Made by a program: the position numbers and the translations under genes
Part shown: piece by piece, positions 50,827 through 52,088 of the stretch
Layout of the letters: each line of letters starts with the position of its first letter
Numbering within the stretch: the first letter of the stretch is position 1
Notes under the pieces: generated by a model
The model's input: the letters and a program-made list of their open reading frames with translations, nothing else
Told to the model about the DNA's origin: nothing
The model's database searches: none
DNA from: Planctomycetota bacterium
Lineage (GTDB): Bacteria > Planctomycetota > Phycisphaerae > Sedimentisphaerales > Anaerobacaceae
Direction of reading: 5' to 3'
Assembly (NCBI GenBank): GCA_019456145.1
Contig: VRUL01000015.1
Location: forward strand, 1 to 52,088
Length of the DNA stretch: 52,088 bases

Positions 50827-52088
50827 ATGTACACTATAAAACACTCAAAAAATGTTAATGTAATCCTGTTAACGATAACCTTGGCCTTCATGTTACTCGC
50901 TGAACCTGTTACAGCGAAGAAATCCCGCTCAAGTGGTAGTAAATCCAGCGGCAGCAGCCGGTCTGTCGCAAGGAGTTCCGCTCCCTCTCGGGCTTCAAGT
51001 TCCTCCAGATCCTCGAGTTCCAGGGTGAGCGCTTCAAGGCCTTCAAGCAGAAGCAGTTCCAGCAGAAGTAGCGCCAGCCGGAGCAGTTCCAGCAGAAGCG
51101 TTTCAAGACCTTCGAGCAGTTCCAGCAGAAGCAGTTCCAGCAGAAGCAGCTCCAGCAGAAGCGTTTCGAGACCTTCGAGCAGTTCCGGCAGGAGCAGTTC
51201 CAGGATAAGCACTTCGAGACCTTCAAGCAGAAGCAGTTCCAGCAGGAGCAGTTCCAGGATAAGCACTTCGAGACCTTCGAGTAGTTCCAGAAGGAGCAGT
51301 TCCAGGATAAGCACTTCAAGACCGTCCGTTTCCGCAGCACCGAGAGCGTCAACTAAAAGTTCGGGCAATCGTATCAGCCAAAGCAGGACTTCACGCATCG
51401 GCAGTACGATCAGTGCTAAAAGGTCCTCTATCTCCACGGCGCCGAAGTCTTCAACTAAAAGTACGGGCAATCGTATAAGCCAGAGCAGGACCTCACGCAT
51501 CGGCAGTACGATCAGTGCTAAGAGACAGTCCGTTTCCACAGCCCCGAAAGCATCAACTAAAAGTTCTGGCAATCGTATAAGCCGGAGCAAGACCTCGCGC
51601 ATCGGCAGTACGATCAGTGCTAAAAGGTCCTCTATCTCCACGGCGCCGAAGTCTTCAACCAAAAGCTCGAGCAGCCGTATAAGCCGGAGCAAGACCTCGC
51701 GCATCGGCGGTTCGATCAGTGCTAAAAGGCCGTCCGTTTCGACAGCGCCGAAAGCGTCAACCAAAAGTTCGGGCAATCGTATAAACCGGAGCAAGACCTC
51801 GCGCATCGGTGGTTCGATTAGTTCTAAAAGGCCGTCCGTTTCGACAGCGCCGAAAGCGGCAACTAAAAGTCCGAGTAGTCGTATAAACCGGAGCAAGACC
51901 TCACGCATCGGCGGTTCGATTAGTGCTAAAAGGCCGTCCGTTTCGACAGCGCCGAAAGCGTCAACTAAAAGTTCGGGCAATCGTATAAACCGGAGCAAGA
52001 CCTCGCGCATAGGTGGTTCGATTAGTTCTAAAAGGCCGTCCGTTTCGACAGCGCCGAAAGCGGCAACTAAAAGTCCGAGTAGTCGTAT
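50827..52088 (+). CDS. Secreted Ser/Arg-rich tandem-repeat protein, runs off window
   Basis: An ATG at 50827 with AAGGAG 7 bases before it opens a frame that stays open for 420 codons to the window end. A signal peptide is clear: basic start, hydrophobic VILLTITLAFMLLAEP, and a likely cleavage after VTA near residue 30. Residues 31-165 are almost only Ser and Arg with some Pro, in runs like SRSSSSR and STSRPSS. From about 165 on come 34-residue repeats containing STAPKASTKSSGNRI, S-x-TSRIG-x-x-IS and AKRPSV. The chain is strongly basic and should be disordered. No family is recognised. The complementary strand has an equally long Leu/Glu-rich frame, which has no ribosome site or signal and is a mirror effect. 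Confidence 0.82.
   Translation, partial: MYTIKHSKNVNVILLTITLAFMLLAEPVTAKKSRSSGSKSSGSSRSVARSSAPSRASSSSRSSSSRVSASRPSSRSSSSRSSASRSSSSRSVSRPSSSSSRSSSSRSSSSRSVSRPSSSSGRSSSRISTSRPSSRSSSSRSSSRISTSRPSSSSRRSSSRISTSRPSVSAAPRASTKSSGNRISQSRTSRIGSTISAKRSSISTAPKSSTKSTGNRISQSRTSRIGSTISAKRQSVSTAPKASTKSSGNRISRSKTSRIGSTISAKRSSISTAPKSSTKSSSSRISRSKTSRIGGSISAKRPSVSTAPKASTKSSGNRINRSKTSRIGGSISSKRPSVSTAPKAATKSPSSRINRSKTSRIGGSISAKRPSVSTAPKASTKSSGNRINRSKTSRIGGSISSKRPSVSTAPKAATKSPSSR
51320..52088 (+). repeat. 102-bp tandem repeats coding the 34-residue units
   Basis: The CGTCCG-type marker recurs at 51323, 51527, 51731, 51833, 51935 and 52037, with related TCCTCT-type units between, always at multiples of 102 bases. 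About seven and a half copies are visible. The unit from 51731 differs at only two or three bases from the one at 51935, indicating a recent duplication of a 204-base pair of units. Confidence 0.88.

Noticed and set aside
50790..52010. Long minus-strand frame rich in Leu and Glu opposite the Ser/Arg protein
   Set aside because: It has no ribosome site or signal peptide. It mirrors the Ser/Arg codons, and the plus strand has a perfect ribosome site and signal peptide.
1..52088. CRISPR arrays, rRNA genes, phage structural genes
   Set aside because: None was seen. The only regular tandem repeats are the coding 102-bp units at the right end, which have no spacers.

Overview
This window comes from an anaerobic, Gram-negative-type bacterium, shown by outer-membrane porins, lipoprotein and Tat signals, and a molybdopterin respiratory enzyme beside soluble flavin/iron-sulfur machinery. 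The gene style (many two-component genes, FGE-sulfatase-type proteins, large secreted proteins of unknown family) suggests Planctomycetota (Phycisphaerae-like) or a neighbouring phylum. That placement is an inference; no rRNA gene is present.

Layout. 1-6.6 kb is a housekeeping flank: a cut-off transposase start at the left edge, a one-helix membrane protein, L-2-hydroxyglutarate oxidase (lhgO), an M14 murein-peptide-amidase-like lipoprotein, a CGGC-domain protein and priA. A tRNA-Pro(CGG) follows. 6.8-10.4 kb encodes a sensor kinase and an NtrC-type sigma-54 activator. Just downstream lie palindromic putative activator sites and a textbook -24/-12 promoter (10583-10598) pointing into a 24-kb redox locus.

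The core, 11.1-34.7 kb, is a supercluster of heterodisulfide-reductase (Hdr), NADH-dehydrogenase (Nuo/Hnd) and Flx modules. Block 1: hdrC-hdrB-hdrA, an HdrA-N-terminus/NuoE fusion, an HndB-like ferredoxin, a NuoF/HndC-like NADH subunit, a small beta-barrel protein, a regulatory quintet (DRTGG, CBS+ATPase, DRTGG, PHP, ATPase), a 1084-residue hybrid of a NuoG/HydA-type ferredoxin front with HdrA modules, an MvhD-like and an FdhB-like subunit. Block 2: hdrC, an FrhB-like flavoprotein, a double-length HdrA, and flxDCBA-like genes. The pattern resembles the electron-bifurcating HydABC and HdrABC-Flx complexes, but no hydrogenase active-site subunit is encoded. This is the best candidate for an undescribed system: a soluble NADH/ferredoxin-linked Hdr super-complex of unknown final acceptor.

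34.8-45.3 kb is a membrane respiratory locus: sensor kinase, Tat-exported ferredoxin subunit, NrfD/PsrC membrane subunit, Tat-exported molybdopterin catalytic subunit, stand-alone receiver, HEAT+FGE-like protein, then molybdenum-cofactor genes (moeA, moaA, a MOSC protein) and a tiny gene. 45.9-47.2 kb is an OprP/O-type porin ending in a strong terminator.

47.3-52.1 kb is an accessory flank: a small membrane protein, an IS630 transposase fragment, a 175-bp MITE-like element with TA target duplication sitting on a stop codon, a secreted protein of unknown family, a tRNA-3'-end-like fragment that matches the tRNA-Pro in the same orientation, and a secreted Ser/Arg-rich tandem-repeat protein that runs off the right edge.
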